Assembly: GCA_965219515.1 (NCBI GenBank)
Contig: OZ244776.1
Coordinates: 2,542,001-2,606,000 of the forward strand
Length of the DNA: 64,000 nucleotides
Direction of reading: 5' to 3'
DNA from: Ilyomonas sp965219515
GTDB lineage: Bacteria; Bacteroidota; Bacteroidia; Chitinophagales; Chitinophagaceae
Shown here: positions 42,761-50,924 of the stretch, in pieces
How positions within the stretch are numbered: the first letter of the stretch is position 1
Layout: the number at the start of each line of letters is the position of its first letter
The notes under the pieces: model-generated
Told to the model about the DNA's origin: nothing
Seen by the model: the letters and a program-made list of their open reading frames with translations, nothing else
Database searches by the model: none
Translations under genes and position numbers: made by a program

Positions 42761-43157
42761 TGCCTGCCTGTTTGTTCATTTTAAAAATGCCCCTAAGTTC
42801 TACGGTTGTATAAATAATATACAAAACCATTGCGGCAAGAATGGCATACGTGCTTTTCTTTTCACCGGCAATAAATAAATAGAGCATTACTGCGCCGGCT
42901 ATAACAAATAATTTCAGTACGGTTGCGCTTAGCACACTGCGTAGAAAAGCATGCGGGTTGGGCTTATAAAACGCTTTGATATGAATGTATGCGCTGAAAA
43001 ACATGAGCAGAAAAAGCAACAGATTGGCGGCCTGCACTACCAGATGATTGATATGCCATCCGTCGAGCTTATTATTAAAAACCACACAGAATGCATTTAC
43101 CGCTACAAAAATAAATATCAGCGGAAGATAGGTGTTACTAAGTTTTAGCTTTGTCAT
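42747..43157 (-). CDS. AtpI-like small membrane protein
   Basis: A 136-residue protein with four predicted membrane segments (for example LPLIFIFVAVNAFCVVF, LLLFLLMFFSAYIHI, VLKLFVIAGAVMLYLFIAG, YAILAAMVLYIIYTTVE). Its size, topology and position after an AtpZ-like gene match the AtpI-like protein that precedes atpB in Bacteroidota ATP synthase operons. No ATP synthase subunit follows; the next gene is SprT-like. Assignment rests on context. Confidence 0.6.
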   Translation of the reverse strand: MTKLKLSNTYLPLIFIFVAVNAFCVVFNNKLDGWHINHLVVQAANLLLFLLMFFSAYIHIKAFYKPNPHAFLRSVLSATVLKLFVIAGAVMLYLFIAGEKKSTYAILAAMVLYIIYTTVELRGIFKMNKQAGNGAV

Positions 43158-43161
43158 GCGT

Positions 43162-43383
43162 TTACTTCTTTGTTGTGTCTTTTATCACTTTTATCATCAT
43201 GCCCGTCAGCACCAGCAAAGGCAGTATCCATACCAGCAGCGGTATGGCGGTATGCAACCATTTGTCCATTACAATTCCCAGATAAACACCCAGCCCCAAA
43301 CCGGCAATCAGCTGCCAGGCAAAAGAAAAATATTTCATAACCAGGTTCTTGTCCTGCGGCGATTTATCCATTGGGCTAATCAT
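43162..43383 (-). CDS. AtpZ/AtpI-family protein
   Basis: A 73-residue protein with two membrane helices (FSFAWQLIAGLGLGVYLGIV and LLVWILPLLVLTGMMIKVI). The glycine-rich GLGLGVYLGIVMDKW loop is typical of AtpZ/F0F1 'subunit I'-type assembly proteins. It overlaps the preceding gene by 8 bp. In relatives this gene heads the ATP synthase operon, but here the synthase genes are absent downstream. Confidence 0.8.
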   Translation of the reverse strand: MISPMDKSPQDKNLVMKYFSFAWQLIAGLGLGVYLGIVMDKWLHTAIPLLVWILPLLVLTGMMIKVIKDTTKK

Positions 43384-43777
43384 TAGAAATGTCTGCTTTC
43401 GGTACTCTTATGGCAACCGTATCGCGCGCAATATCTGTGTTGCCGGTAAGCGCTTTGCGAATATTGTTGAGATACTGATCTTTATATTGAATTGCCTGTT
43501 GAAGCGAATCGGTTTTCATTTTTAACGCCTGTAATTCTGTTTTATTTTGCCTTGCGGTACCATAACCGGGAACATAATATTTTAAGGGCGTAAACATAAA
43601 AAGCGTTATGGTAAGCCCTAACAGTAAAACAAAAACGGTGCATAAGCCAATGTAAACACTCATGCGGGTTAATTTGAATGTTGAGATTTCTTCATAAGTA
43701 TCATCGTTCATTATCACCAGCCGGTAGCGGTTCTGCAGTCGGGTAAAAGTTGATGTTGTTTCTTTTTTTTCTGACAT
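43376..43777 (-). CDS. Membrane-anchored hypothetical protein (M23-peptidase N-terminal-region type)
   Basis: A 133-residue protein with a cytoplasmic start (LQNRYRLVIMNDDTYEEIST), one membrane helix (YIGLCTVFVLLLGLTITLFM) and a periplasmic coiled-coil-like tail (QNKTELQALKMKTDSLQQAI). This arrangement is the N-terminal region of Bacteroidota cell-wall M23 peptidases such as divisome-linked proteins, but the peptidase domain is absent. It stands first in a four-gene minus-strand run ending with the SprT-like gene. Confidence 0.7.
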   Translation of the reverse strand: MSEKKETTSTFTRLQNRYRLVIMNDDTYEEISTFKLTRMSVYIGLCTVFVLLLGLTITLFMFTPLKYYVPGYGTARQNKTELQALKMKTDSLQQAIQYKDQYLNNIRKALTGNTDIARDTVAIRVPKADISND

Positions 43778-44005
43778 GGATAGCCGGTAAAGCCGTGTTT
43801 TTCGTTTACTGAAATAAGTTTATCCGGTCAATCTCAATTTCTCCTTTCATTGTGAAATCTTATCGGGTTAGATTTGTAAGATAAACAAATTACATCTGAG
43901 ATGCGACAAATGTATTAAAATCGGCTGTACCCGAAAAGCGTAGTTTTAAAAATGAGGAATTGAAATTACAAGTGTCGTGTTAAATCTGACATATCCGATC
44001 AGCAA

Positions 44006-44560
44006 TCAAAACCAGAAACCGGATGAAAAAAGCCATCGGTTCATGCGAAAGATGTCGGTGTTATGCTCTGCTGGTACGCCGGGCGAAGGAGTATAAAATG
44101 CATAAGTAATTTTTGTGGTTTTGTAGCTGTAACCCGTAGCGATAAAAACGCGCAGCCTGCGATGTGAATTAATGGAAACACCAACAGATGATTTCATAAA
44201 AAAACCGGTTTGATAATCTGCTCCTGAATTTGGACCGTAAGGCTGCTTTTGCTCATGCGTAAGATAGGGTAAACTGATGCCTGCCGATGCAGCAACAAAA
44301 GGTTGCAGATGATGATTTCCAAACAGCTTCCGAACATCTAAACAAACCGGTACGGAACGAAGCAGGTAATTGTCGGTACCGGCGCCAATGCCAATCATCG
44401 TATTCTTATACAACACTCCGTTAGAAAAAAGAAAATCATGACCGTTGGTGTGTTTACTTTTTAAAACGCCGGCTTCCAGTGTTGCCGTGTAGGAAATTTT
44501 TGGTTGCGCATAAACAGACAACTGTATAATCATCAGTAAAAAAAGAATAAAAAGCTTCAT
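44006..44560 (-). CDS. Outer-membrane beta-barrel-like protein
   Basis: A 184-residue exported protein: signal peptide MKLFILFLLMIIQLSVYAQ, then alternating amphipathic strands ending in an aromatic C-terminus (MNRWLFSSGFWF), as in small eight-stranded outer-membrane barrels. It is the last gene of the ECF sigma operon, 27 bp after the beta-propeller lipoprotein gene. Confidence 0.75.
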   Translation of the reverse strand: MKLFILFLLMIIQLSVYAQPKISYTATLEAGVLKSKHTNGHDFLFSNGVLYKNTMIGIGAGTDNYLLRSVPVCLDVRKLFGNHHLQPFVAASAGISLPYLTHEQKQPYGPNSGADYQTGFFMKSSVGVSINSHRRLRVFIATGYSYKTTKITYAFYTPSPGVPAEHNTDIFRMNRWLFSSGFWF

Positions 44561-44587
44561 TAATTACCAAGGTTGATGATGAAAATA

Positions 44588-45817
44588 TTATCTGTTAATG
44601 CTGATTTTGCCTGTTATATAAGCGTTTTTTACGTTGTTGTAATCAATCAGATACAATCCTTCCTTCGCCGTTACAATGGCAATTCCGTTATTCAAAACCA
44701 CATCATTGGCTTCAAAACCGGGCACCGTTTTCATCAGACTAATATTGTTTGCATCGGCAGCATCTAATATTTTTAATCCGTCTTTCCCATCGCAAATAAA
44801 AAGATTGTGATTTTCTTTCGCCAGTCCGCGCGGACTGTTGAATGGATATGTTTTTATCAGAACCGGGTTGTTTACATCATCCGTGTTCAGCACATCCAGT
44901 TCGTTAATGTCGGGCTGATTGGAAAACTTTCTGCAAGGGGTTCCGCTGCTTAGCGTAACATAAGCGGTATTTACTTCCGCTATCACCGGATCGCAGGAAT
45001 AATAGTGATAAAAACTGCCGTTAAAAACGGGATTATCGGCATCATTGATTGTAAAAATGGAAATGCCTATGCTGCTGCCAAGAAACAAATTATTTTCAAA
45101 CGGATAAATGGTTTCTACATTAAAGAGATTGGTTTCTATTGATTGTACAAAAATTGGATTGCCCGCATTTTCCACATTCAGAATATTCAGCTTTGAATAA
45201 GAAACGGTATAAAGCCGATCATATAAAACGGCGAACCGTGAGGTAGAACCGCCGGTGCTGATGGCGTTGGATTTGTTTGCTGCTGTGCTGTAATCGCAAT
45301 TCGGGCAATAACCTCTGTAAACTTCTGCGTTTTTCACCATCGTATCTACGCGCCGCCAGCTTACGATAATGTCTGTGTTATTACCCGGCGCGCCATAAAT
45401 TTCAGGAAACGCATTGGAAACAACATTTACCAGCTTTGCATTCAGCGGATCGGCAATGTCTATGGTTAATAAATCGGCATATTCATCGGCATATAAGTAA
45501 TGTCCGTTTACCGATAAATCGAGATTGCCGGGTATGGGAATGTAAGCCACATTTTGCGGTGATGAAGCAATACTGTAATCTACAATGTGAATGCCTTTCC
45601 CCACCTCATTGATAAAAATATAATTGTCCTTTACATAAATTTTTCCGGGTGCGGAAATGCTTTGCGGAGCGCCGCTTTTTACATTGGCTCTTACTTCGCT
45701 TTTGGATGCATAAACCGGTACATAATACGTATATTTCTGAAGCTTTACATCTTTCAGGCAACCGAAAAAACCGGTGCAGATGAAGACGAGCGCAATGAAA
45801 CAGAAAAGAGTTTTCAT
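44588..45817 (-). CDS. LVIVD-type beta-propeller lipoprotein
   Basis: A 409-residue lipoprotein (lipobox TGFFGCLKD). It is made of LVIVD-like blades (IHIVDYSIASSPQNVAYIPI, LLTIDIADPLNAKLVNVV, LKILDAADANNISLMKTV), which form a propeller-like surface domain. Such proteins are anchored in the outer membrane and their ligands are unknown. It is the third gene of the sigma-factor operon. Confidence 0.85.
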   Translation of the reverse strand: MKTLFCFIALVFICTGFFGCLKDVKLQKYTYYVPVYASKSEVRANVKSGAPQSISAPGKIYVKDNYIFINEVGKGIHIVDYSIASSPQNVAYIPIPGNLDLSVNGHYLYADEYADLLTIDIADPLNAKLVNVVSNAFPEIYGAPGNNTDIIVSWRRVDTMVKNAEVYRGYCPNCDYSTAANKSNAISTGGSTSRFAVLYDRLYTVSYSKLNILNVENAGNPIFVQSIETNLFNVETIYPFENNLFLGSSIGISIFTINDADNPVFNGSFYHYYSCDPVIAEVNTAYVTLSSGTPCRKFSNQPDINELDVLNTDDVNNPVLIKTYPFNSPRGLAKENHNLFICDGKDGLKILDAADANNISLMKTVPGFEANDVVLNNGIAIVTAKEGLYLIDYNNVKNAYITGKISINR

Positions 45818-45869
45818 AAGACTGTTTTATATATTGATTGATGAATGAAATGGCAAAACTGTTGCAGCA

Positions 45870-47282
45870 TTATTTAAAAAAATAAATAGCCTGCAAACCA
45901 GCCGATGAAAGATGATTTGTTTTATAATCTATATCGTTATTCTGAAATTTTCTGAATCCGAAACGCACAAAAGGCGCGAACTGCAAATGAATTTTCTGTC
46001 TGGTAGTTACATCAACTGAAACCAACCCGTTTACGTGTGGCTGCCACTTGTAAAAATCATACGTGGTAAGATTATCGAATAAATTGTTCTGCGGCAGTTG
46101 CCCGTTTATTTTTTTATCTGAAGCAAGCAGTATGCTGTTATCGAAACCGGTTTGCACAGACAAAATAATATTTTTCCGGTTAAAAAACTGCCAGCCGATA
46201 CCGGCATAAACATTTGCAAAATGCAGCCTGTCTGTCTGATTGATTTTGTAATAAACAAAAGAGATGATGCTGAAGGAATTGTTTACAGGATTTATGCTCA
46301 AGGTGTCTATTGTTGTGGTTTGGGTAAATGCAATCTGCTGATAGCGGTAAGAAAGCTTTCCGGCAACATAAAATTTATGCGATATACTTTTTTGTACGGC
46401 AATGCCAAAGGCTGCATCTATGCCTTTTTTTGCCCGGTAATGAACTTTTATGTCAGCGTTATTAAAATCTGATGAGCTGTTATTGGTAATACTTTTTGCA
46501 AACGATTCTCCCCCATTTTGATTACCTAAAAGATTGCCGCCCCAGGAAGCGGTGCCTATCTCCGCCAAAAGCCCGATTCTATAAGATTTTACTTTTTTAT
46601 TTTTAATCTGAACGCGGATTGTTGACGAATCAGATTTTTGTAAAGAATCTTTTGATTTTACAATGATTTCGGCATTTGTTTTTACAACATCATTAGATGA
46701 CGTATCAATATTATCTGAAGTGATTGTTACTTGCGTGTGCGAACGATCGGTTATACTATCTCTTTTTATATTTGGTATTGAAGAATTTGGAAACATAGCA
46801 TTTTCCTGTTTTTCATCATCCGCAGAATGAATTGATAATTTCGTTTTTTGTTCTGCCTGCGCGATATCTTTTATTTCGCCTGCCTCAATTTTTTTTATAA
46901 AAATTTTCTTATTGCTTATATTGTTTTGCGGTTTTTTTTTCGATGCTGAAAACAGGCTTTCATTCTCCTTTTTACTGCGTTTTTCCTTTTTTATAATGGG
47001 TTTCTTTTGATTGGTTGCGATGTTTTTTTCCTGCCTCTTTATTGTATTTGCATTGTGAGATAAAGTGTTGGTTTTATGATTCGGGTAATTATTTTTTACA
47101 ACAATAACAGCGCCACCGCCCGCAATCAAAAGCGGCAGCAGCCACCACCAAAGTAATGCTCTTCGCTTACGTTTTGGCGGCGTTATGGCTGCCTGCACGC
47201 GCTGCCATACATCAGCCTTCGGCTCCATAGAAAAGCGCTCTGCCATGTTGCGCGCCTGCTGTTCAAAATTTTCTTCAGGCAT
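45870..47282 (-). CDS. Membrane protein linking an anti-sigma-like N-terminus to a beta-barrel-like C-terminus
   Basis: A 470-residue protein directly behind an ECF sigma gene, overlapping it by 8 bp (ATGCCTGA). Residues 1-40 (EENFEQQARNMAERFSMEPK) are cytoplasmic. A single helix follows (about 41-62, LLWWWLLPLLIAGGGAVIVV). Then comes a Lys/Asn/Ser-rich region of ~180 residues, probably a disordered periplasmic spacer. The last ~230 residues form beta strands of the outer-membrane barrel type (FYVAGKLSYRYQQIAFTQTT, ending AGLQAIYFFK). The position suggests it controls the sigma factor, possibly sensing the outer membrane directly. Confidence 0.75.
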   Translation of the reverse strand: MPEENFEQQARNMAERFSMEPKADVWQRVQAAITPPKRKRRALLWWWLLPLLIAGGGAVIVVKNNYPNHKTNTLSHNANTIKRQEKNIATNQKKPIIKKEKRSKKENESLFSASKKKPQNNISNKKIFIKKIEAGEIKDIAQAEQKTKLSIHSADDEKQENAMFPNSSIPNIKRDSITDRSHTQVTITSDNIDTSSNDVVKTNAEIIVKSKDSLQKSDSSTIRVQIKNKKVKSYRIGLLAEIGTASWGGNLLGNQNGGESFAKSITNNSSSDFNNADIKVHYRAKKGIDAAFGIAVQKSISHKFYVAGKLSYRYQQIAFTQTTTIDTLSINPVNNSFSIISFVYYKINQTDRLHFANVYAGIGWQFFNRKNIILSVQTGFDNSILLASDKKINGQLPQNNLFDNLTTYDFYKWQPHVNGLVSVDVTTRQKIHLQFAPFVRFGFRKFQNNDIDYKTNHLSSAGLQAIYFFK

Positions 47283-47829
47283 ACGATGATTTTTTATGTT
47301 CGCCCGGCTGTTTTTTCAACCAGCAGATTAATAATATTCTTGCCCGCATGTATTGAGAGCGGCTTGTGCCTTCGGTTACGCCTAACATTTTGCCAATTTC
47401 GGCGTGCGAGTAACCATCTATGGCGTACAGATTAAAAACGGTTTGATAACCCGATGGCAACTGCCTGATCAGATCAATCAATTCTTTTGTTTGTATGGTG
47501 ATTTCGGGATTTTCATCGCTCACCAGATGCAGGTGCTCTTCGGGCATAAGAAGCTCGCTGCTGTATACAGCATTTTTCTTCAGACCCGCCAATGCCGTAT
47601 TCACCATTATCTTTCTTATCCACGCACCCAGCTCGCCCGCGCCTTCATACTGCTTCAAATGCTGAAAGACTTTAATAAATCCTTCCTGCAATACGTCTTC
47701 CGCATCTTCGGCCGATTTGGTATAGCGATAGCAAACGCCCATCATTTGCGCAGCATACGCATCGTACAACTGCTTTTGCGCAGCCGCATTTCCTTTCAGG
47801 CAGGCAGTTACCAACGCTTGTATATTCAT
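47275..47829 (-). CDS. ECF-type RNA polymerase sigma factor
   Basis: A 184-residue sigma-70-family ECF factor. Region 2 is at about 20-85 (YAAQMMGVCYRYTKSAEDAE, DVLQEGFIKVFQHLKQYEG). Region 4 is at about 120-170 (LPSGYQTVFNLYAIDGYSHA, EIGKMLGVTEGTSRSQYMRA). It leads an operon with the putative anti-sigma/barrel protein, a propeller lipoprotein and a small barrel, so it probably responds to envelope conditions. A 24-bp perfect palindrome lies about 75 bp upstream. Confidence 0.93.
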   Translation of the reverse strand: MNIQALVTACLKGNAAAQKQLYDAYAAQMMGVCYRYTKSAEDAEDVLQEGFIKVFQHLKQYEGAGELGAWIRKIMVNTALAGLKKNAVYSSELLMPEEHLHLVSDENPEITIQTKELIDLIRQLPSGYQTVFNLYAIDGYSHAEIGKMLGVTEGTSRSQYMRARILLICWLKKQPGEHKKSSYA

Positions 47830-47901
47830 GCTTTGCTTACGGGTTGATTGATAAACAAAGCAAAGTGTTGCACGAACGGAAAATTATTTATGAAGTCCGG
47901 G

Positions 47902-47925
47902 AAATATAAATCCGGATTTATATTT
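47902..47925. promoter_or_regulatory. 24-bp perfect palindrome upstream of the ECF sigma gene
   Basis: AAATATAAATCC (47902-47913) followed at once by its exact reverse complement (47914-47925), in the 240-bp region upstream of the sigma operon. There is no T-run, so an operator is more likely than a terminator. Confidence 0.5.
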
Positions 47926-48070
47926 TCAGATTTGTAAATACAATTTTTTGAAATAAAAATTTAATAAGATTGATAATGCGGAAGGATTGTCGTTTACAAT
48001 CTGAATACGAAAGAAATTCTCTGTCATCAGGATCAGGGAAAATGACTTGATTACATTTTTATGATCTCAG

Positions 48071-48985
48071 TTATTTCATTCGTTTCACAAAGCTGCTTGT
48101 TGTTACTTCGTTTAACTGGTACTCCGGGCAGGCGCCTTTTTGCGTAGTGATAAAAGCGCCGAGTTTATTGGCAAAATCGAGAATGTGTTCGTAAGGTATT
48201 TTATCAATCATCTGAAAAAGAATACCTGCCAAAAAAGAATCGCCGCTTCCCACCGTATCGGCAACCGCAACCTGATATCCGTCATGACTATAAAGCGTAT
48301 GACCCGCTTTCAGCAATGCGCCTTCGGCGCCTTTGGTTACAATTACAATATGAATGTTGAATTTTTCCTGTAAAAAAGAAATGGCGTCTTCATCATTTTT
48401 ATACGGGTTAAACCATTCTGTTATCAGCTTTAGCTCCGCTTCATTCAGCTTTACAATATCGGCTTTGGCAAGCATGGTTTCTATCAGTTCGCGGCTGTAA
48501 TGCGGGATGCGCAAATTAATGTCGAGCACTTTTGTTTTAGCCAGCTCGAGCAATTGAAATAAAGTTGCCCGCGTTCGCGCGCTGCGGGCAGCCAGGCTTC
48601 CAAACACAAAATAACCGGCTTGCCTTACCAGCTCGCTTACCGATTCATCATACATGATATTATCCCAGGCTACATTCTGCACAATGTCATATACCATTTC
48701 ATGGTTGTCTTTCAACCGCGCTACAACGCTGCTTGTCGGCAATGTATCATCAATCTGAATGTGGTTTGAATTAATCTGTTTTTCTTTCATAATGCCGAGT
48801 AATTCTTTACCCAGTTCATCGTTCCCGACACGCGAAATGACAGCTGGATTTTTACCCAGTTTTCCCAGATGATAAGCTACATTCATGGGTGCGCCGCCGG
48901 GCTGTTTTCCGCCCGGTAAAAAATCCCATAATGTTTCTCCGAAGCAAACAACTGACTGTGAGGAAGAGGATGTCATAGCAGGCAA
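48071..48985 (-). CDS. PfkB-family carbohydrate kinase (fructokinase-like)
   Basis: A 304-residue sugar kinase of the ribokinase fold. The N-terminal signature is in CFGETLWDFLPGGKQPGGAP, followed by NVAYHLGKLGKNPAVISRVG. The catalytic base and anion hole are in VADTVGSGDSFLAGILFQMI. The ETLWDFLPGG-type start is characteristic of fructokinases. The start may be at 48985 or four codons later. There are no sugar transport genes next to it. Confidence 0.88.
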   Translation of the reverse strand: MPAMTSSSSQSVVCFGETLWDFLPGGKQPGGAPMNVAYHLGKLGKNPAVISRVGNDELGKELLGIMKEKQINSNHIQIDDTLPTSSVVARLKDNHEMVYDIVQNVAWDNIMYDESVSELVRQAGYFVFGSLAARSARTRATLFQLLELAKTKVLDINLRIPHYSRELIETMLAKADIVKLNEAELKLITEWFNPYKNDEDAISFLQEKFNIHIVIVTKGAEGALLKAGHTLYSHDGYQVAVADTVGSGDSFLAGILFQMIDKIPYEHILDFANKLGAFITTQKGACPEYQLNEVTTSSFVKRMK

Positions 48986-49246
48986 TAATTTAAGCAGAGC
49001 AATAATAAGGAATATAGAAATGGGATTGGTGAATTTTTGTCAGACACGGTATTCATTCTTTAGATTTTTCTTATCGCTCTTGTCTGCTTTTTATCCGAAA
49101 TTTGTAATAATGACAGCTACTACGACAACCTTCGTCAAACTTATGTTAATTGGAATTTCGCTGTCAGTTATCAATTAAACAGTGTTGTTTATTTGCCATC
49201 GAAAGGGAACAGAATTTGCTTAACTAATAAAAAATAAAGGAATAAG

Positions 49247-50797
49247 ATGAAACTCAAAAGTGTATTTTTAGTAGTGTTGATTAGTGCCGCTACGGCTTTT
49301 TTGAGTGTATGGGGTTACAACCGGTATTTACAAAATCAATACTCCGACATTCAGACAGCAAACGGCAAGCTTCCTGTAAATTACGCAGGCTTTTTCGGAA
49401 CAAATGCACCCGGTACCACGGTAGATTTTACGGCGGCGGCTTCATCGGCAACGCCTGCGGTTGTGCATATTAAAACCAGAACCAAAGCGCATCAGGTTAC
49501 CAATAACCTGCCCAAAAGCAGAAGTCCGTTTTCCGATTTCTTCGGTGGCGGCGACGATCCGTTTGGCGATTTTTTCAGCGGTCCGCGCGTACAGACCATT
49601 CCTGAGCAGCGTGCCAGCGGCAGTGGTGCTTTAATAAGCGATGATGGTTATATTGTAACCAACAACCACGTTGTAGATGGCGCCGATGAAGTAAACGTAA
49701 CCTTAGCCACAAAAAAATCATTTAAAGCAACTGTTGTTGCTACCGACCCAAGCACTGATTTAGCCGTTATTAAAATAGAAGGTGTTAAAAATCTTCCTTA
49801 CATGGTTTATGGCAACAGCGATGATGTGAAACTAGGTCAGTGGGTGCTGGCAATCGGTTATCCGCTTTCGCTTGATGTAACCGTTACGGCTGGCATTGTA
49901 AGTGCAAAAGCGCGTTCTATTGGTATCAACAGAAGCAAATCTCCGGTTGAATCTTTTATACAAACAGATGCGGCGGTAAATCCCGGCAACAGTGGTGGTC
50001 CGCTTGTAAATACGAATGGTGAACTGATTGGCATTAACTCTGCCATCGCTTCTCCTACCGGTTCTTATGCCGGTTACTCTTACGCCATTCCGGTAAACAT
50101 CGTTCGCAAAACGGTGAACGATTTAATTAAATACGGCGCCGTACAGAGAGGTTACATTGGTTTTTCGTATGCGCCGGAAGGCATCAGTGAACAGCAGAAA
50201 AAAGCGATGGGCATTAAAGAAGGCGACGGTATTTATGTAACAGGACTTGCAGAAGACGGCGCCGCGAAACAGGCCGGTATTAAAAAAGGTGATTTTATCA
50301 CAAAAATTAATAACGCTACCATTAACAGCAGCGCAGAATTGCAGGAGCAACTTTCCCGCTTTATACCCGGTGATAAAATAAATGTTACCTATATAAGAAA
50401 CGGCAGTGAAAACACAACTTCTGTAACCTTGAAAAATAAATCCGGCACCTACGCTGAAGTACAGGCCGAAACGCTTGGCAACAAGCTTGGCGGTGAACTA
50501 GTAACCGTTGATGCAGCAACTGCTAAAAAGAACAACATTTCCGGTGGTGTACAAATTAAAAGTCTTGGCACAGGCACACTAAAAAACAGCCGTATTCAGG
50601 AAGGATTCATTATTTTGAGCGTTAACGGCCGCGAAGTAAAGTCTGTTGAAGATTTAAATTCGTTACTGGCAAATGCGACAGGCACCGTAAAATTGGAAGG
50701 TATTTATCCCGGTTATGATGAAACGTATGGCTACCCGCTTAATTTGGATGGCGATAACGGCGGTAATAGTGATGACAACAATGATGGCAGTAATTGA
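49247..50797 (+). CDS. Do/HtrA-type periplasmic serine protease
   Basis: A 516-residue envelope quality-control protease. An N-terminal membrane anchor or signal (FLVVLISAATAFLSVWGYN) precedes a trypsin-like domain with catalytic His141 (VTNNHVVDG), Asp171 (STDLAVIKIE) and Ser249 (VNPGNSGGPLV). Two PDZ domains follow (about 305-400 and 415-500; GDGIYVTGLAEDGAAKQAGI marks the first). The tail is Asp/Asn/Gly-rich (GDNGGNSDDNNDGSN). It is monocistronic, closed by a strong terminator. Confidence 0.95.
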   Translation: MKLKSVFLVVLISAATAFLSVWGYNRYLQNQYSDIQTANGKLPVNYAGFFGTNAPGTTVDFTAAASSATPAVVHIKTRTKAHQVTNNLPKSRSPFSDFFGGGDDPFGDFFSGPRVQTIPEQRASGSGALISDDGYIVTNNHVVDGADEVNVTLATKKSFKATVVATDPSTDLAVIKIEGVKNLPYMVYGNSDDVKLGQWVLAIGYPLSLDVTVTAGIVSAKARSIGINRSKSPVESFIQTDAAVNPGNSGGPLVNTNGELIGINSAIASPTGSYAGYSYAIPVNIVRKTVNDLIKYGAVQRGYIGFSYAPEGISEQQKKAMGIKEGDGIYVTGLAEDGAAKQAGIKKGDFITKINNATINSSAELQEQLSRFIPGDKINVTYIRNGSENTTSVTLKNKSGTYAEVQAETLGNKLGGELVTVDAATAKKNNISGGVQIKSLGTGTLKNSRIQEGFIILSVNGREVKSVEDLNSLLANATGTVKLEGIYPGYDETYGYPLNLDGDNGGNSDDNNDGSN

Positions 50798-50810
50798 CTT
50801 GGCTTATATC

Positions 50811-50859
50811 ATAAAAATAAAAAGAGGCTGTGCGGATTGCACAGCCTTTTTATTTTTAT
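50811..50859. terminator. Bidirectional intrinsic terminator
   Basis: A ~21-bp stem centred on AGGCTGTGC / GCACAGCCT, flanked by A- and T-runs, 5-nt loop GGATT. It serves the HtrA gene (+) and the DUF5916 gene (-). Confidence 0.92.
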
Positions 50860-50924
50860 GATACATTGATAGAAGATTTATTACTCTTTTTAATTTATCA
50901 AAATACTCTTTCTATATAACCGTA

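Noticed and set aside
49117..49178. Small Thr-rich frame upstream of the HtrA gene
   Set aside because: About 22 codons, no conservation evidence, and it lies within the likely promoter region of the HtrA gene.
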